Of a stretch of 64,000 nt of DNA, positions 11,650 to 22,739 are shown piece after piece. A program made the translations under genes and the position numbers. The notes beneath the pieces were generated by a model. That model ran no database searches and was not told where the DNA came from. It worked only from the letters and a program-made list of their open reading frames with translations. Within the stretch, counting starts at the first letter, position 1. Each line of letters begins with the position of its first letter. Source of the stretch: Cymbidium sinense (lineage: Eukaryota; Streptophyta; Magnoliopsida; Asparagales; Orchidaceae); assembly GCA_021442155.1 (NCBI GenBank), contig CM038214.1, positions 314,061,001-314,125,000 on the forward strand. The letters run 5' to 3'.

Positions 11650-12140
11650 ATTTCTTTTAATATAAAGAAATTCAGATTCAATATTTCTTTTTTTTATTTT
11701 ATCAACCAAGTAGCACCCCAAGTTTTCTAAGACACAAGTGACAACATAGATAAAAAATGAGCACCCATAGAGCAAATTAAAAACCCTAGATAAATAGAAC
11801 CGTGTCTAATGTAAAGACACAGTTTTCTAAGCAACTAATCGGATTGGCCATTCTTGAGTTTCTCCAGCTCCCACCTAAAAATCCCCTGCCTCTAAAATAG
11901 CAAGCTTCACTATCATATCCCCGATCTCTCCCTCCACCACCACCACGACTGTAACCTTCATTGCTCTTCTCGCCTCCATAACCACCACTGCTCCGACCAC
12001 TGCCTCCATATCCACCAGCACGTCCAGATCCCCTACCACCACTATGATAATCATTGCCTTCACCTTCGGCTCCACCGCCAGATCTAGGCTGATCCTAGTT
12101 GATGGTGATATTCCAGCCATCATGGTTCTGCCCTTTCTTA
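11650..12140 (-). pseudogene. GRP mRNA retrocopy 4
   Basis: Same fragment. The minus strand starts at about 12140, with NITIN and QPRSGGGAEGEGND visible near 12065-12110, then the Gly-rich tail and a GSWRN-like terminus near 11860 with the stop mutated to TCA. The poly(A) edge is eroded (ttcttttaatataaag at about 11652). The right junction reads CCCTTTCTTAAGGTTTAGG, a variant of the shared one. Confidence 0.82.
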
Positions 12141-15100
12141 AGGTTTAGGGTTAGTCTAGGGTTTAAGGTTTAGGGTTTAGGGAAAGTTTAGGGTTTAGGG
12201 TTTAGGGTTTAGGGTTTAGGGTTTGGGGTTTATGATTTAATGTTGTAGGTTTTAGGGTTTAGGGTTTTCGATATAGGGTTTAGGGTTTAGGGTTTTAGGG
12301 TTTAGGGTTGTAGGTTTAAGGTTTAGGGTTCAGGGTTAGTTTTAGGGTTTAGGGTTTAGAAATTAGGGTTTAGGTTTTTTTCAATTAAGTAAACTGGAAG
12401 GTTTAGGTTTATTTAGTTTATTTAGTTTATTTTTTATTTATTTGAGTTTTTTTATTTTTTATTTTATTTTAATTTAGTTTGGTTTATTTCTTTTAAATTT
12501 CTTTATTTTACTTTTGATTTTATATTTTAGTTTATTTTTAAAGTTTATGCTAATTTTTTAGTTGAGTTTTATTTTTATTTTATTTTTTTAGGTTTAGGTT
12601 TTATTTTTATTTTATTTTTTTAGGTTTTCTTTAGTTTAGGTTTAGGTTTTTAGGTTTTTAGGGTTTAGGGTTTAGGGTTTGGGGTTCAGGGTTTATGGTT
12701 TAGGTTCGTAGGTTTAGAATTTTAGTTTTTTTTTATTTTATATTTTTTTAAATTAAGTAAATTGGTAAGTTTAGGTTTATTTAGTTTATTTTTTATTCAT
12801 TATATTTTATTTTATTTTTTATTTTTATTTAGGTTTATTTTTATTTTTATTTAGTTTAGTTTATTTATTTTAGGCTTATATTTTAGTTTTTTTCTTAAGT
12901 TTAGGCTTAAGTTTAAGTTTATTTTTTTAATTTATTTTTATTTTTATTTTATTTTTCAAGTTTAGGTTTTATTTTTTATTTTTAGGCTTAGGTTTTTATT
13001 TTATTTTCTTAGGTTTATATTTTAGGTTTTTATTTTAGGACTATTTTTATGTATTATTTTTTAGTTTATGTTTATGTTTATTTTTAGTTTATTTTATATT
13101 GTATAGTTTAGGGTTTAGGTTTTGTTTATTTTAGGTTTAGATTTTTTTTAGTTTATGGTTTAGGTTTTATTTTTAGGTTTATTTTTTATGTTTAAGATTT
13201 TATTTTATTTTATTTTAGGTTTAATTTATTTTTATTTTTAGGTTTATTTTATTTTTTAGTTTTGTTTAAGTTTCTATTTATTTTATTTTAGTTTAGTATT
13301 TTCTTTTTAAGTTTAGGTTTATGTTTTAGTTTCAAATTTAATTTAGGTTTTTATTTTATTTTATTTTATTTTTTTATTTTGGTTAAGGTTCTATTATTTA
13401 TTTTATTTTTTAGGTTTTATTTAGTTTAGGTTTAGGTTTTTAGAGTTTTAGGGTTTACGATTTAGCATTTTGGGTTTAGGGTTTAGGGTTTAGGGTTTAG
13501 GGTTTAGGATTGAGTCTTTGGGGTTTAGGGTTTAGGATTCAAGGTTGTAGGTTTTAGGGTTTAGGTTTTAAAGTTTAAGGTTTATGATTTTGAGTTTTGG
13601 GTTCAGGTTTTAGGGTTTACTGTTTGGGGTTTAGGGTTTAAGGTTTAGGGTTTTAGGGTTTAGGGTCTAAGGTTTAGGGTTATAGGTTTAGGGTTTAGGG
13701 TTTAGGGTTTAGGGTTAATTTTAGTGTCTAAGATTTAGGGTTAGGGTTTTTTTTTAATTTTTTATTTTTAAAAATTAAGTAAAGTGGTAGGTTTAGGTTT
13801 ATTTAGTTTATTTTTTATTTATTTTTGTTTTTTATTATTTATTTTTATTTAGGTTTATTTTAATTTATATTTAGTTTAATTTATTTATTTTAGGATTATT
13901 TATTTTAGTTTAGGTTTCTTATTTTAGTTTTTTTTAGGTTAGGTTTATTATTTAGTTTAGTTTTATTTTTATTTCATTTTTTATGTTTTGATCTTATTTT
14001 TTACATTTAGGTTTTGGTTTTTATTTTATTTTTTTAAAGTTTAGCTTTTAAGTTTTTATTTTAGGTTTAATTTTATGTTTTATTTTTTTAGTTTTGGTTT
14101 AGATTTATTTTTAGTTTATTTTATTTTATTTAGTTTAGGTTTAGGTTTAGTTTATTTTAGGTTTAGGTTTTGGTTTTATTTATTTTAGTTTAATTTATTT
14201 TAGTTTAGGTTTAGGTTTATTTTATTTTTAATTTAGGTTTAGTGTTTTTTTAATTTAGGGTTTAGGTTTTATTTTTTATTTGTTTTTAGGTTTATTGTTT
14301 AGGTTTAGGTTTTTATTTAGTTTTTATTTTATTTTATTTTAGGTTTAATTTATTTTTATTTTAGGTTTAGCTTTTATTTTATTTAGATTTTTTATTTTTT
14401 GGTTTAGTTTAGGTTTTTATTTATCTTACTTTATTTTAGTTTTTCTTTTTTTATTTTATTTTCTTTTTATGTTTAGGTTTAGGTTTAGGTTTACATTTTA
14501 GTTTATGTTTTTCTTTAATTTAATTTAATTTTATTTTATTTTAGTTTAGGTTTTATTTACTTTTAGGTTTTGGGTTTAGGGTTTAAGGTTTAGGGTTTAG
14601 GGTTTAGAGTTTAGGGTTTGGGGTTTAGGGTTTAGGGTTTAGAGTTTAGGGTTTAGGGGTTTAGGGTTTAGCGTTTAGGATTTAGGGTTGTAGGTTTAGG
14701 GTTTAGGGATATTTTTATTTTTTATATTTTTTTAAATTAAAGTTTATTTAGTTTACTTTTTTATTTATTTTAGTTTATTTTATTTTATTTAGGTTTATTT
14801 TATTTAGTTTTATTTATTTATTTTAGGTTCATTTATTTTAGTGTTTTTTAGGTTTAGGTTTAGGTATAGTTTTATTTTAGTTTTATTTTAGGTTTGTTTT
14901 ATTTTTTTAGGTTTAGGTTTTACTTTTCAATTTTAGGTTTAGGTTTAGGTTTTTATTTTATTTTTTTATGTTTAGGTTTTAGGTTTTTATTTTAGGTTTA
15001 TTTTTACGTACTATTTTTTACTTTAAGTTTAGAATTATTTTTAGTTTAGTTTATTTTATTTTGTTTAGGTTTAGGTTTAGGTTTCTTTATTTTAGGTTTA

Positions 15101-15696
15101 GGTTTAAGTTTTATTTATTTTAGTTTAGTTTAACTTTGCTTAGGTTTATTTTATTTTTATTTTAGTTTTAGGGTTTACGTTTTATTTTTTATTTATTTTT
15201 AGGTTCTATCTTTAGGTTTATTTATTAGGTTTAGGTTTTAATTTAGTTTTTATTTTATTTTATTTTAGGTTTATTTTATTTTTAATTTAGGTTTAGTTTT
15301 TATTTTATTAAGGTTTTTTTATTTTTTGTTTAGTTTACTTTAGGTTGTTATTTATTTTATTTTAGTTTAGTTTTATATTTTTCTGTTTATGTTTAGGTTT
15401 ATGTTTAAGTTTAGGTTTTTATTTTATTTTATTATTTTATTTTATTTTGGTTTACAGATTAGGATTTAGGGTTTAGGGTTTTAAGTTTTGGGTTAGGTTT
15501 AGGGTTTCGGATTTAGGGTTTAGGGTTGTAGGTTTTGGATTTAGGATTTAGGGTTAATTTTAGGGTTTAGGGTTTATGGTTAGGGTTTTTTATTTTTTAT
15601 TTTTTTATTTTTAGGATTTAGGATTTATGGTTTAGGGTTTAGGGTTTAGGTTTTAGGTTTATGGTTCAGGTTATAATTTAAGATTTAAGGTTTTTG

Positions 15697-16146
15697 GTTT
15701 TTTTTTTTTAATGGAGAACAAATTCAGATTCAACATTTCTTCTTTTCGATTTCATCAACCAAGTAACACATCAAGTTTTCTAAGACACATGCGATGACAT
15801 AGATAAAAAATGAGCACGCATAGAAAATCAAAACCCTAGATAACTAGAACCGTCTCTTAAAGACACGTTCCATAAGCGGATCAGATCGGTGGTTCTTGAT
15901 TTCTCAGTTCCCATCGAACTACCTCACCTCTCAGTAGCGGGATCCACCATGATATCCCAATCTCTCACCACCACCGTCTTAACCTCTCTCCCACCTCTAT
16001 AACCACCATTGTTCGACCACCACCTCCATATCCACCTATAGATCCCCAACCTTGTGATAACTGCCTCTTCCTTTGCCTCCACCGCCAAATCTAGACTGAG
16101 CCTGGTTGACATTGATGTTCTTTCCTTCAAGGTTCTACCAATTCTT
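15697..16146 (-). pseudogene. GRP mRNA retrocopy 5
   Basis: Same fragment, shortened by several small deletions across the Gly-rich segment and the 3' UTR (for example around 15850-15900 and 15950-16050). The minus strand begins at 16146 (NWQNLEGKNINVNQAQSRF-like). It has the longest surviving tail, twelve A (plus-strand T at 15698-15709). Confidence 0.8.
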
Positions 16147-16702
16147 AGGGTTTATGTTTAGGTTTAGATTTATTAGGTTTTAGGTTTTAGGGTTTTTTAT
16201 CATTTAGGGTTTTGGGCTTAGGGGTTCTTTTTTTTAATTAAGTAAATTGGTAGGTTTAGGATTATTTAGTTTATTTAGTTTATTTTTTATTTATTTTAAT
16301 TTATTTTTTTTATTTAGGTTTATTTTTTTATTTAGTTTAGTTTATTTATTTTAGTTTAGGTTTTTTATTTTAGTTAATTTTTTTTTAGTTTAGGATAGGT
16401 TAATGTTTATTTTTTTGTTTAGTATTATTTTTATTTTATTTTTTAGGTTTAGTTTTTTTTTCAGGTTTAGGTTTAGGTTTTTATTTTATTTTTTTAGGTT
16501 TAGGTTTTAGCTTTTTATTTTAGGTTTATTTTTTGGTTTTTTTTAGTTTAGTTTTAAGTTTATTTTTAGTTTAGTTTATTTTATTTTATTTAGTTTAGGG
16601 TTTAAATTTAGTTTATTTTAAATTTAGGTTTAGGTTTTATTTATTTTAGTTTATGTTTATGTTTATTTTATTTTGTTTATTTTAGGTTTAGGTTTTGTTT
16701 TA

Positions 16703-17480
16703 GTTTTTATTTTATTTTGGGTTTTGTGCCACCATCCTTCAAGATCTTTGATGGCAGTGGGACCCACGATAACACATTACACATTTTAGAGCTAGCTGTT
16801 GCAACACCGATGGCAGTAACACACTCCTCTTCTACATTTTCGTTAGCAGTATGTCAGGTGTTGCATTTGATTGGTACACGAACTGCCCAACAGTTTGGTG
16901 AAGACTTTTAGTGAGTTAGAGCACCTCTTCATCAAGAGGTTTGCTGGAGCTCAGCAGAGGATGAGTGTAGGTGATTTCATTATAGAGAAATAGAAACTCA
17001 ACGAGTCCCTTGTTGATTAGATTCTCAAGTGGCGCAACTTGAGCTTCAAATGGGAACCACAATTGTCCGAACATCATGCAATTGAGATTCTGCTCAAAAA
17101 TATCTCTGGCCTAGTCGCCTTCATGCTTAAGGGCTTTACCATCAAAATATTTGAGAAATTAATCAACAAGGCGGCTAGCCTACAAAAGGAAGCCAAACAG
17201 TTGCCCTTTCTAGACCAATCACCTAGGCCCAAGTCATAGAAGGTGTTTGAGAAGAAGCCAGGGATAGTTGTGTTAGTGGACAAAGAGAAGCAGCTAGCTA
17301 GAGTTCAGTATGAGAGACTACAAGCTCAGCAGCATCCATTTCCACCTCTTCTTCCACTACCTTGGCCATCATACCGGCCACCACAGCTGCCATAATGACC
17401 TTTTTCACCATCTCAGCAGCCTACATAGCAATGGTATTCATATTCATCACTAGGTTGCTACTTTCCACCTACTCTTACCA
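16703..17480 (+). pseudogene. Copy B: gag
   Basis: Starts at GFVPPSFKIFDGSG, the conserved opening of Tat gag; element D has the same motif in a longer context (EFDAIQYPKGFVPPSF). Then FDWYTN, and after a frameshift near 16890-16900 the stretch KTFSELEHLFIKRFAGAQQ, then KWRNLSFKWEPQ and KGFTIKIFEKLINKAASLQ. A proline-rich end follows (FPPLLPLPWPSYRPP at about 17340-17380). Two in-frame TAG stops interrupt the central part. Gag packages the RNA; this copy is non-functional and its zinc-knuckle region is not visible before the LTR scar. Confidence 0.8.
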
Positions 17481-17489
17481 ATATATTCA

Positions 17490-17656
17490 ATAAAGCAAAA
17501 CCTAATCCTATGGTTAACCCTTCTAAAGCTTTAGGCTTAGGTTAAGTGTATACTTAATTGTTAGAAGTGTCTTATGACTAGGGTAGTCTTAGTTTCTAGA
17601 AAACTCCTATGTATAAGATGGGAAGATTGAATCCACACTCCAAAAGTGAGGTCAAC
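17490..17656 (-). repeat. LTR-edge scar inside copy B, between gag and protease
   Basis: About 165 bp nearly identical in layout to 1500-1674 and 35350-35528 (shared CCTATGGYTAAC, CTAGAAGTGTCTTA, TAAGATGRGAAGA, CACTCCAWAARTG). It ends at GTCAAC, the same point where similarity between the other two copies ends. I read it as the terminal piece of a minus-oriented LTR left after deletion of the rest. It could instead be degenerate native gag-pro sequence, but the copy at 35340-35528 has no gypsy coding sequence next to it. Confidence 0.5.
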
Positions 17657-17862
17657 GGGACTTAGACTCCATATTGTTGCCCTTAGAGATAGATGCTTGG
17701 AAGACCGAAGCCAAGTTTTACATTATAACCACGGATACATCTTTCAATGCTTTGCTTGGGAGACCATGGATACATGAAAGCAACATAGTTCCATCCTCTC
17801 TACATCAGTGTAGAGGTGGAGGATCATCTACTATGTCAAAGGAGATCTCAAGCCATTTATAG
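17657..17862 (+). pseudogene. Copy B: retropepsin C-terminal fragment
   Basis: Open from LPLEIDAWKTEAKFYI through TDTSFNALLGRPWIHESNIV to PSSLHQC, the protease C-terminal half with the conserved LLGRPWIH block, and no frameshift in that block (compare copy A). The catalytic aspartate half is missing because the LTR scar replaces it. Confidence 0.8.
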
Positions 17863-17939
17863 TTCACTAGGTCGGCATATATGACAATGCGGCTTACTAC
17901 CTCCCTCAAAATCAACAAGTCTATTCTTGCAAACTTGGC

Positions 17940-18960
17940 CAAAGTTTATAATAAAAAAAATAGAAAAAGGAAAAGAAAAAAAAAAGAAAAGAGAAAATGA
18001 AAAAGAAAATAAAAGGAAGTACAAATAGAATTGGAGGAGGAATTGGAGCCTGACATTAGACTTTACCCATAGTTCATTACTCCATTTGAACATACGGGTA
18101 GAACCATCTAACCTCTACCAGACAAAGGAAGAGGCCAGTTTAGAGGTGGTCCCAGATGTGTAAAACTTTCTTATTGGCCACCCAATAGAAGATATGTCCT
18201 AGCTAGCATGAGTACACCTTCTATCCATATAGACTTAGAATCTAGTTCATAGAATGAGTCTTATATGGTTTGCACAAGCTTCTTCTTTTCTGATTCTTTT
18301 AGAGATGACACTTGAGCGGATAGTGATGAAGATGGGGCAAAGCATAAGTGTATCCAAATCTATATATGAAATAGTTAGGCATCAGTTGGGAACCTTAGCT
18401 CCAACCCCACTTTTCTCTCAAAAAGCTGATGGTTTGGTAGTTAAGGAAGCCCCTAAGTCATCCACAGGTGTGAAGACTCAAAAGTTCTTTCTATGAGCAG
18501 CATCCTCAAGTCAAAAAGTTGATGTAGATCTTGAGGATGATTCATATAAAGATTAAATAGAATTACCTTTTGATTGGTACTTGCCTTGTGTTCATAATTT
18601 AGCAAAGAAAGGGTCCCACATACTTGGTCAAAACACAAGTCAGACTTTTTCGAAATAATATGGAAGAAGAAAAGCAAAAGCAAAGCTCTCAATCAAGACT
18701 AAGATTTGATATAGTGGGTCTAGTCTGATGATGATGATTCACTTAGTAATCACTAATCATTTGGAATCTAATAGGTTCTTTTCAAATCACATTAACTCAT
18801 ATGAGGAGCTGTGCTTAGAAACTTCAAATGATCCAGATGATTTTGAAGTCAAAGATGCACCACTACAGTTCAAAGACAAGATTAAGTCAACCATTGATGA
18901 GCTCAAGGAAATCAACTTAGGAACATCATTTATTTGTTGAATGAAATTGAAATGAATGAC
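17940..18960 (+). pseudogene. Copy B: protease-RT linker
   Basis: Opens with an A/G tract (17945-18025) encoding lysine-rich sequence, then the linker motifs shared with A and C: SVSKSIYEIVRHQLGTLA, KAPKSSTGVKTQ-like text, and from about 18770 LETSNDPDDFEVKDAPLQF with DELKEINLGT. These last segments resemble the start of the polyprotein region just upstream of RT in Tat elements. No catalytic function is assigned; several stops interrupt it. Confidence 0.6.
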
Positions 18961-19069
18961 TTAGTTAGGCTATTGACTTAGTTTAAGGACTGCTTTGCAT
19001 GGAGTTATGAAGAGATGCCTGGAATGGCTCCTAACATAGTGGTCCATAAACTAGCAATAGAGCCTACTA

Positions 19070-19790
19070 CTAATCCTATCAAGCAAGCTCCTAGATGCAT
19101 GCGATTAGACATAGAATATCAGGCCATTTCTTAAGTCAAGAAATTGATCGATGTTGGCTTAATCTAGGAAGAAAAATACCCTACATGGTTAGCCAACATC
19201 ATCCAAGTTAAGAAAAAGAATGGTCAAATTCACATATGCATCAATTTTAGGAATTTAAATAAGGCATGTCCAAAAGATGAATTTCCACTACCAATCCTAG
19301 AGCTGATGGTGGACATTGTCTCATCTCATCCATTCTTCTATATTATGGATGGCTCATCTAGATATATCAAAATAAAGATGGCCCCTGAAGATGAAAGAAA
19401 CATTGCTTTTAGAACCCCGATCAGAATCTATTGCTATAATGTCATGCCTTTCAGCCTTAAAAATGCTGATGCTAGATACTAGCGGGCTATGACTCGAATC
19501 TTGATGAACTCATTCATCATCAAGTCGAGTTTGATGTCGATGATTTCATGGTCAAAAGTAGAGAAAAGGAAGACCATCTCTTTGACTTGAGAGTAGTTTT
19601 CGAATAGTTAAGACAATTTAACCTCAAAATGAATCCCATGAAGTGTGCATTTATAGTAGCTTCAAGAAAATTCTTTGGGTTTTTTGTTTGACACCAGGGA
19701 ATCAAAATAGATCTAGAGAAGATCAAGGTGATATTAGAAATGTAACCCCCTATAAGTTTAACTCAACTAAGATCATTCTAAGGGAAGTTG
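19070..19790 (+). pseudogene. Copy B: reverse transcriptase
   Basis: Near-continuous RT: RLDIEYQAIS, KYPTWLANIIQVKKKNGQ, NFRNLNKACPKDEFPLP, IMDGSSRYIKIKMAPEDE, YNVMPFSLKNADAR, and the active-site region as DVDDF at about 19531-19545, where the family has YVDDL. The Tyr to Asp and Leu to Phe changes would damage the catalytic box. Stops occur in the finger and palm regions. The thumb continues (NLKMNPMKCAF, then a GFFV block). Confidence 0.82.
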
Positions 19791-20330
19791 GCGTATTTAA
19801 GACACTTTATATCCAACCTATCAGGAAGATGTCAGCTATTTTTAGCACTTATCAAAAAAGATGGAAAGTTTAAGTGGGATGACGAGTACGAGCATGCCTT
19901 CGATAACATTATGCATTACCTAATGATGCCACTGATTCTAGCAATCCCTATCCCGGGAAAGCCATTCATACTTTACACTACTGCATTAGATGACTCCCTT
20001 GGTGCGTTGTTGGCCCAAGCCAATGATGATGGGAAGGAAAATGCACTCTACTACCACAATCATCGTCTAATCACTACTATGGCTAATTATCCACCCATTG
20101 AGAAACATTGCCTAGCTTTAGTATTTGCATCCTAAAAGCCACACCACTATATGCTTCCTTATAAGGTGAACTTAATCTATAGGATCAATCCACCATAGTA
20201 TCTCATGACACGGCTGATGTTATCCATACGGTTGGCACGATGGTCCATGACCCTCTCATAATTTGACATTACCTTCATACCCCTTTGTGCAATGAAAGTA
20301 TAAGAGCAAGCAGATTTCTTAGCAATACAC
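19790..20330 (+). pseudogene. Copy B: RNase H
   Basis: Open from AYLRHFISNLSGRCQ to 20135. It contains FKWDDEYEHAF, PGKPFILYTTALDDSLGALL, KENALYYHNHRL and the NYPPIEKHCLALVFAS block typical of gypsy RNase H. The remainder to about 20330 (Y-MLPYKVNLI, MTR-MLSIRLARW-like) is broken by stops. Confidence 0.85.
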
Positions 20331-20399
20331 CCACTTTATGCTAACTCTCCGCTTAGTGATGATGTCTTCGATAATAAATCATGAACTTAGGGGATACTA

Positions 20400-20830
20400 G
20401 CATTCACCACTGAGAGATATACTTTGATGGTGTGGCTTCTTCTCAAAGGGGAGAAGAACCACAATCTATTATTCCAGGAAAGGCAGGGGTAGGAGTAGTT
20501 CTCTTAACTCTGGACCATAATGTGATGAGATTCTCATATTATATGTCTAATCCTTGCACCAATAATGAAGCCAAATGTGAGGATCTGATTGCCGGTCTAG
20601 AGTTAGCCATTACTCTAAGCATCCAAAATATCAACATCTTCAAAGATTCTCAGCTAGTTATCATCCAAATCGCTGGGTCCTATAAGGTTATAAAGCCCAA
20701 GCTCCATCACTTCCATAAGTACATAATAGAGTTGTTGGCCTAAATCCCAGAGGTTACCATTTATAAGATTCCTCAAGGAGAGAATGTCATAGCGTATGCT
20801 TTAGCCAAGCTTGCTAAGGAGTTGCATGTT
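20400..20830 (+). pseudogene. Copy B: archaeal-type RNase H (aRH)
   Basis: The extra RNase H that identifies Tat elements: YFDGVASSQRGEE, GVGVVLLTLDHNVMRFSYYM, NPCTNNEAKCEDLIAGLELA, FKDSQLVIIQIAGSYKV, then IPEVTIYKIPQGENVIAYAL and AKLAKELHV. The acidic residues D (YFDG), E (NNEA) and D (KDSQ) are all present. Asp also normally appears near the end (ADALA); here it is YALA, so the fourth acidic residue is lost. One stop lies near 20743. Confidence 0.82.
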
Positions 20831-21039
20831 TGGAGGATGAGTCCATATCAATAAAGGTCCAAAATAGATAAGTAATATCCCTTATTGATATTGAACTCAT
20901 CAAAAAGTACTCTGTTGAAGGGGAGGTTGCCATTTCCAAGAAGGGCAAGGAGTTAGATGGGAGGCAACCATTCATTGATTTCCTAAATAAAGGCAAACTA
21001 CCTCATGACAAGTCCCAAGCCCATCAGATAAAGCAGAGA

Positions 21040-22110
21040 GCACCTTCCTATGATTTTATGGATAATTTCTTGTATCGACCGTCTTTCAATCATATGTGGT
21101 TATATTATTTAGACAAGCATGAAGCCCGTAAGATCATTAACAAGGTACACTCAAGAATATGTGGAGGCAACCAATCCAGTCTGAAGATGAATGCCAAGAT
21201 CAAGAGACTTGGATACTACTAGCCACCGATGATCAAAGATTGCATGGATAAAGCTAGGAAATGCCACCAATCTCAAATACACAGTGTGGTCCTACACCAA
21301 CAACCTAACATTCTACATCCTACATTGGCCTCATTGCCATTTGAGTGTTGGGGTACTGACATAATGGGTCCAATTAATCCTCCTTCTTCCAAGGGTCATC
21401 GGTTCATCTTAGCTGCTACTAACTACTTTTCTAAATGGGCACAAGTGATTCAGCTCAAAGAGGTCATAGCTCAGCATGTGCTCCACTTTTTTAGGAACCA
21501 TATCGTATATAGGTTTGGAGTGCCTCGATGAATTATATCTGAAAATGGTACTGCATTCAAGAGCACCGAGATCAACAACTTTTCTCAGAGATGCAACATA
21601 GATTGGAGATATTTTACCATCAATTACCCAAGGGAAAATGGCTTAGCAGAAGCCATCAATAAAACTCTCATCCAAAAACTAAAGAAGACACTCGATAATA
21701 ACAACAGATAGCGGCATGAGCAGTTAGTCTAAGCCTTGCGGGCCTACCACACCACATATAGAACTCCAACTTAGTCTACTCTTTTCTCCTTAGTGTATGA
21801 GTCAGAAGTCGTTCTACCATTAGAAGTCCATCTCCCATCACTAAGGATAGCTGTGGTAGCAAGATAACAACAGAGCAGAACACTAAGTTGTTGTTAAAAG
21901 AGCTTAAAGGTTTGGAGGAGAAACACCTATTGGCATGCCAAAACCTCGAGTTATAAGAAAAAAAATAATTGGGGCTCTTAGAGATTTTAGTCTTTCTTAG
22001 TTCTAAACTGGAAGATGACATATAGATGAGGGATCACTATCAACTTATTAATCATAAGGGAGAGTGCCCAATTCTTCCAATCAATGGACCCTACTTAAAG
22101 AAATATTATA
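21040..22110 (+). pseudogene. Copy B: integrase
   Basis: The zinc-binding part near 21090-21270 has VHSRICGGNQS and CHQSQIHS, where the HHCC finger's second Cys pair has become C-x2-S. Catalytic core: GTDIMGPINPPSSKGHRFIL supplies the first Asp, SENGTAFKS has Glu where the family has Asp (SDNG), and YPRENGLAEAINKTL keeps the Glu. Three or more stops lie in the core (before LGYY, after FGVPR, near 21710). The C-terminus SYQLINHKGECPILPINGPY is near 22040. It would insert cDNA into the genome if intact; it is not. Confidence 0.82.
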
Positions 22111-22480
22111 AATCATGTTTGAAAAGAATTATCACCAATGAAAATTCCATTTCAAATTCAATCTCTTCCATGTTGAATGTATTCTTATTTATGAATCTGC
22201 CATGATGTGTTTAGGGTAGGTGTAAGGAACTCGAGAGGTGTCCTATCCTTCATTGACACAACACAAATACAAACTATACACAAACATATTAAATAAACAC
22301 ATGTCTTTTATCTCAGGCTACTTTGAGTTGAGATAACGTCCCCAACGACACTCACTCAGAAGCTGTTGTAGGTCGGGTTGACGTGCTACCATAGTGTGTC
22401 ACCCTGGTCTTCTTGCTTTGGAGGATGTAAGTACGCTATGCTTTCCTTCCTTACTTGGCCACTACACCAAAGAGTATAGC
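22110..22480 (+). mobile_element. Copy B: 3' noncoding tail
   Basis: Collinear with 52690-53010 of copy C: shared AAATCATGTTTGAAAA, GGTAGGTGTAAGGAAC, AACACATGTCTTTTATCT, TTGAGTTGAGATAACGTCCC and CTTGCTTTGGAGGATGTAAG. It holds one unit of an AAGTCCCCAGCGACA-type repeat that recurs four times in the longer tail of copy C. No ORF of note. Confidence 0.65.
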
Positions 22481-22739
22481 ACGATGGTGGGATGGAGACT
22501 TCGGCTTGTGGTGGTTACTTGGCTATCCCATGTAAGTATAGGCTGCTGCCACTACCAAGCTCCTACCTTCCCCAAGTTGTTTTTGGCAACTTGCAAACTT
22601 TTCTTGATGTTCGAGGTTCGAGCTGCCTCAAGCACCTGCAAGAAAAGTTTCTTGATTTTTGAAACAATCTTTTTAGAGGTTTTGGATAATGACATATCCT
22701 AATATTCTTTGGTTTTGAGAGAATCGCAGGTATCCCCAA

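Larger units (their letters stand above)
6272..16702. repeat. Telomere-like composite satellite, array 1
   Basis: Degenerate TTTAGGG tracts (for example near 6900-7030 and 12170-12240) alternate with a T-rich unit made of TTTATTTT, TTTAGG and TTTTTAGGTTTAGG. The unit starts with an AATTAAGTAAACTGGTAGG-like tag (about 7125, 8078, 9098, 10117, 10760, 12381, 12748, 13770, 16232; a degraded one near 14730). It ends with GGTTTTATTTAGTTTAGG followed by TTTAGGG (about 7245, 8830, 9770, 11490, 12620, 13412). Typical tag-to-end length is 0.7-0.8 kb. Five GRP retrocopies are embedded. The G-rich strand is the plus strand throughout. Apart from the retrocopies I see no genes. Confidence 0.9.
16703..22480 (+). 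mobile_element. Ty3/gypsy Tat-lineage retrotransposon remnant, copy B
   Basis: The most complete plus-strand copy: gag, an LTR-like scar, protease tail, linker, RT, RNase H, aRH, integrase, 3' noncoding tail. The left edge cuts straight into gag (GFVPPSF) with T-rich array sequence immediately upstream, so LTR, leader and gag start are missing. The right edge is where similarity to the tail of copy C ends (about 22480) and minus-strand element D begins. No recognisable 3' LTR. Confidence 0.85.

Noticed and set aside
6272..16702. A true chromosome end (functional telomere)
   Set aside because: TTTAGGG is heavily degenerate, tracts rarely exceed six perfect repeats, and the arrays are interrupted by other repeats and have transposons on both sides.
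22394..22702. 102-residue plus-strand ORF
   Set aside because: It spans the junction of copy B tail and element D with no similarity to any domain I know; the copy C tail homologue has no such frame.
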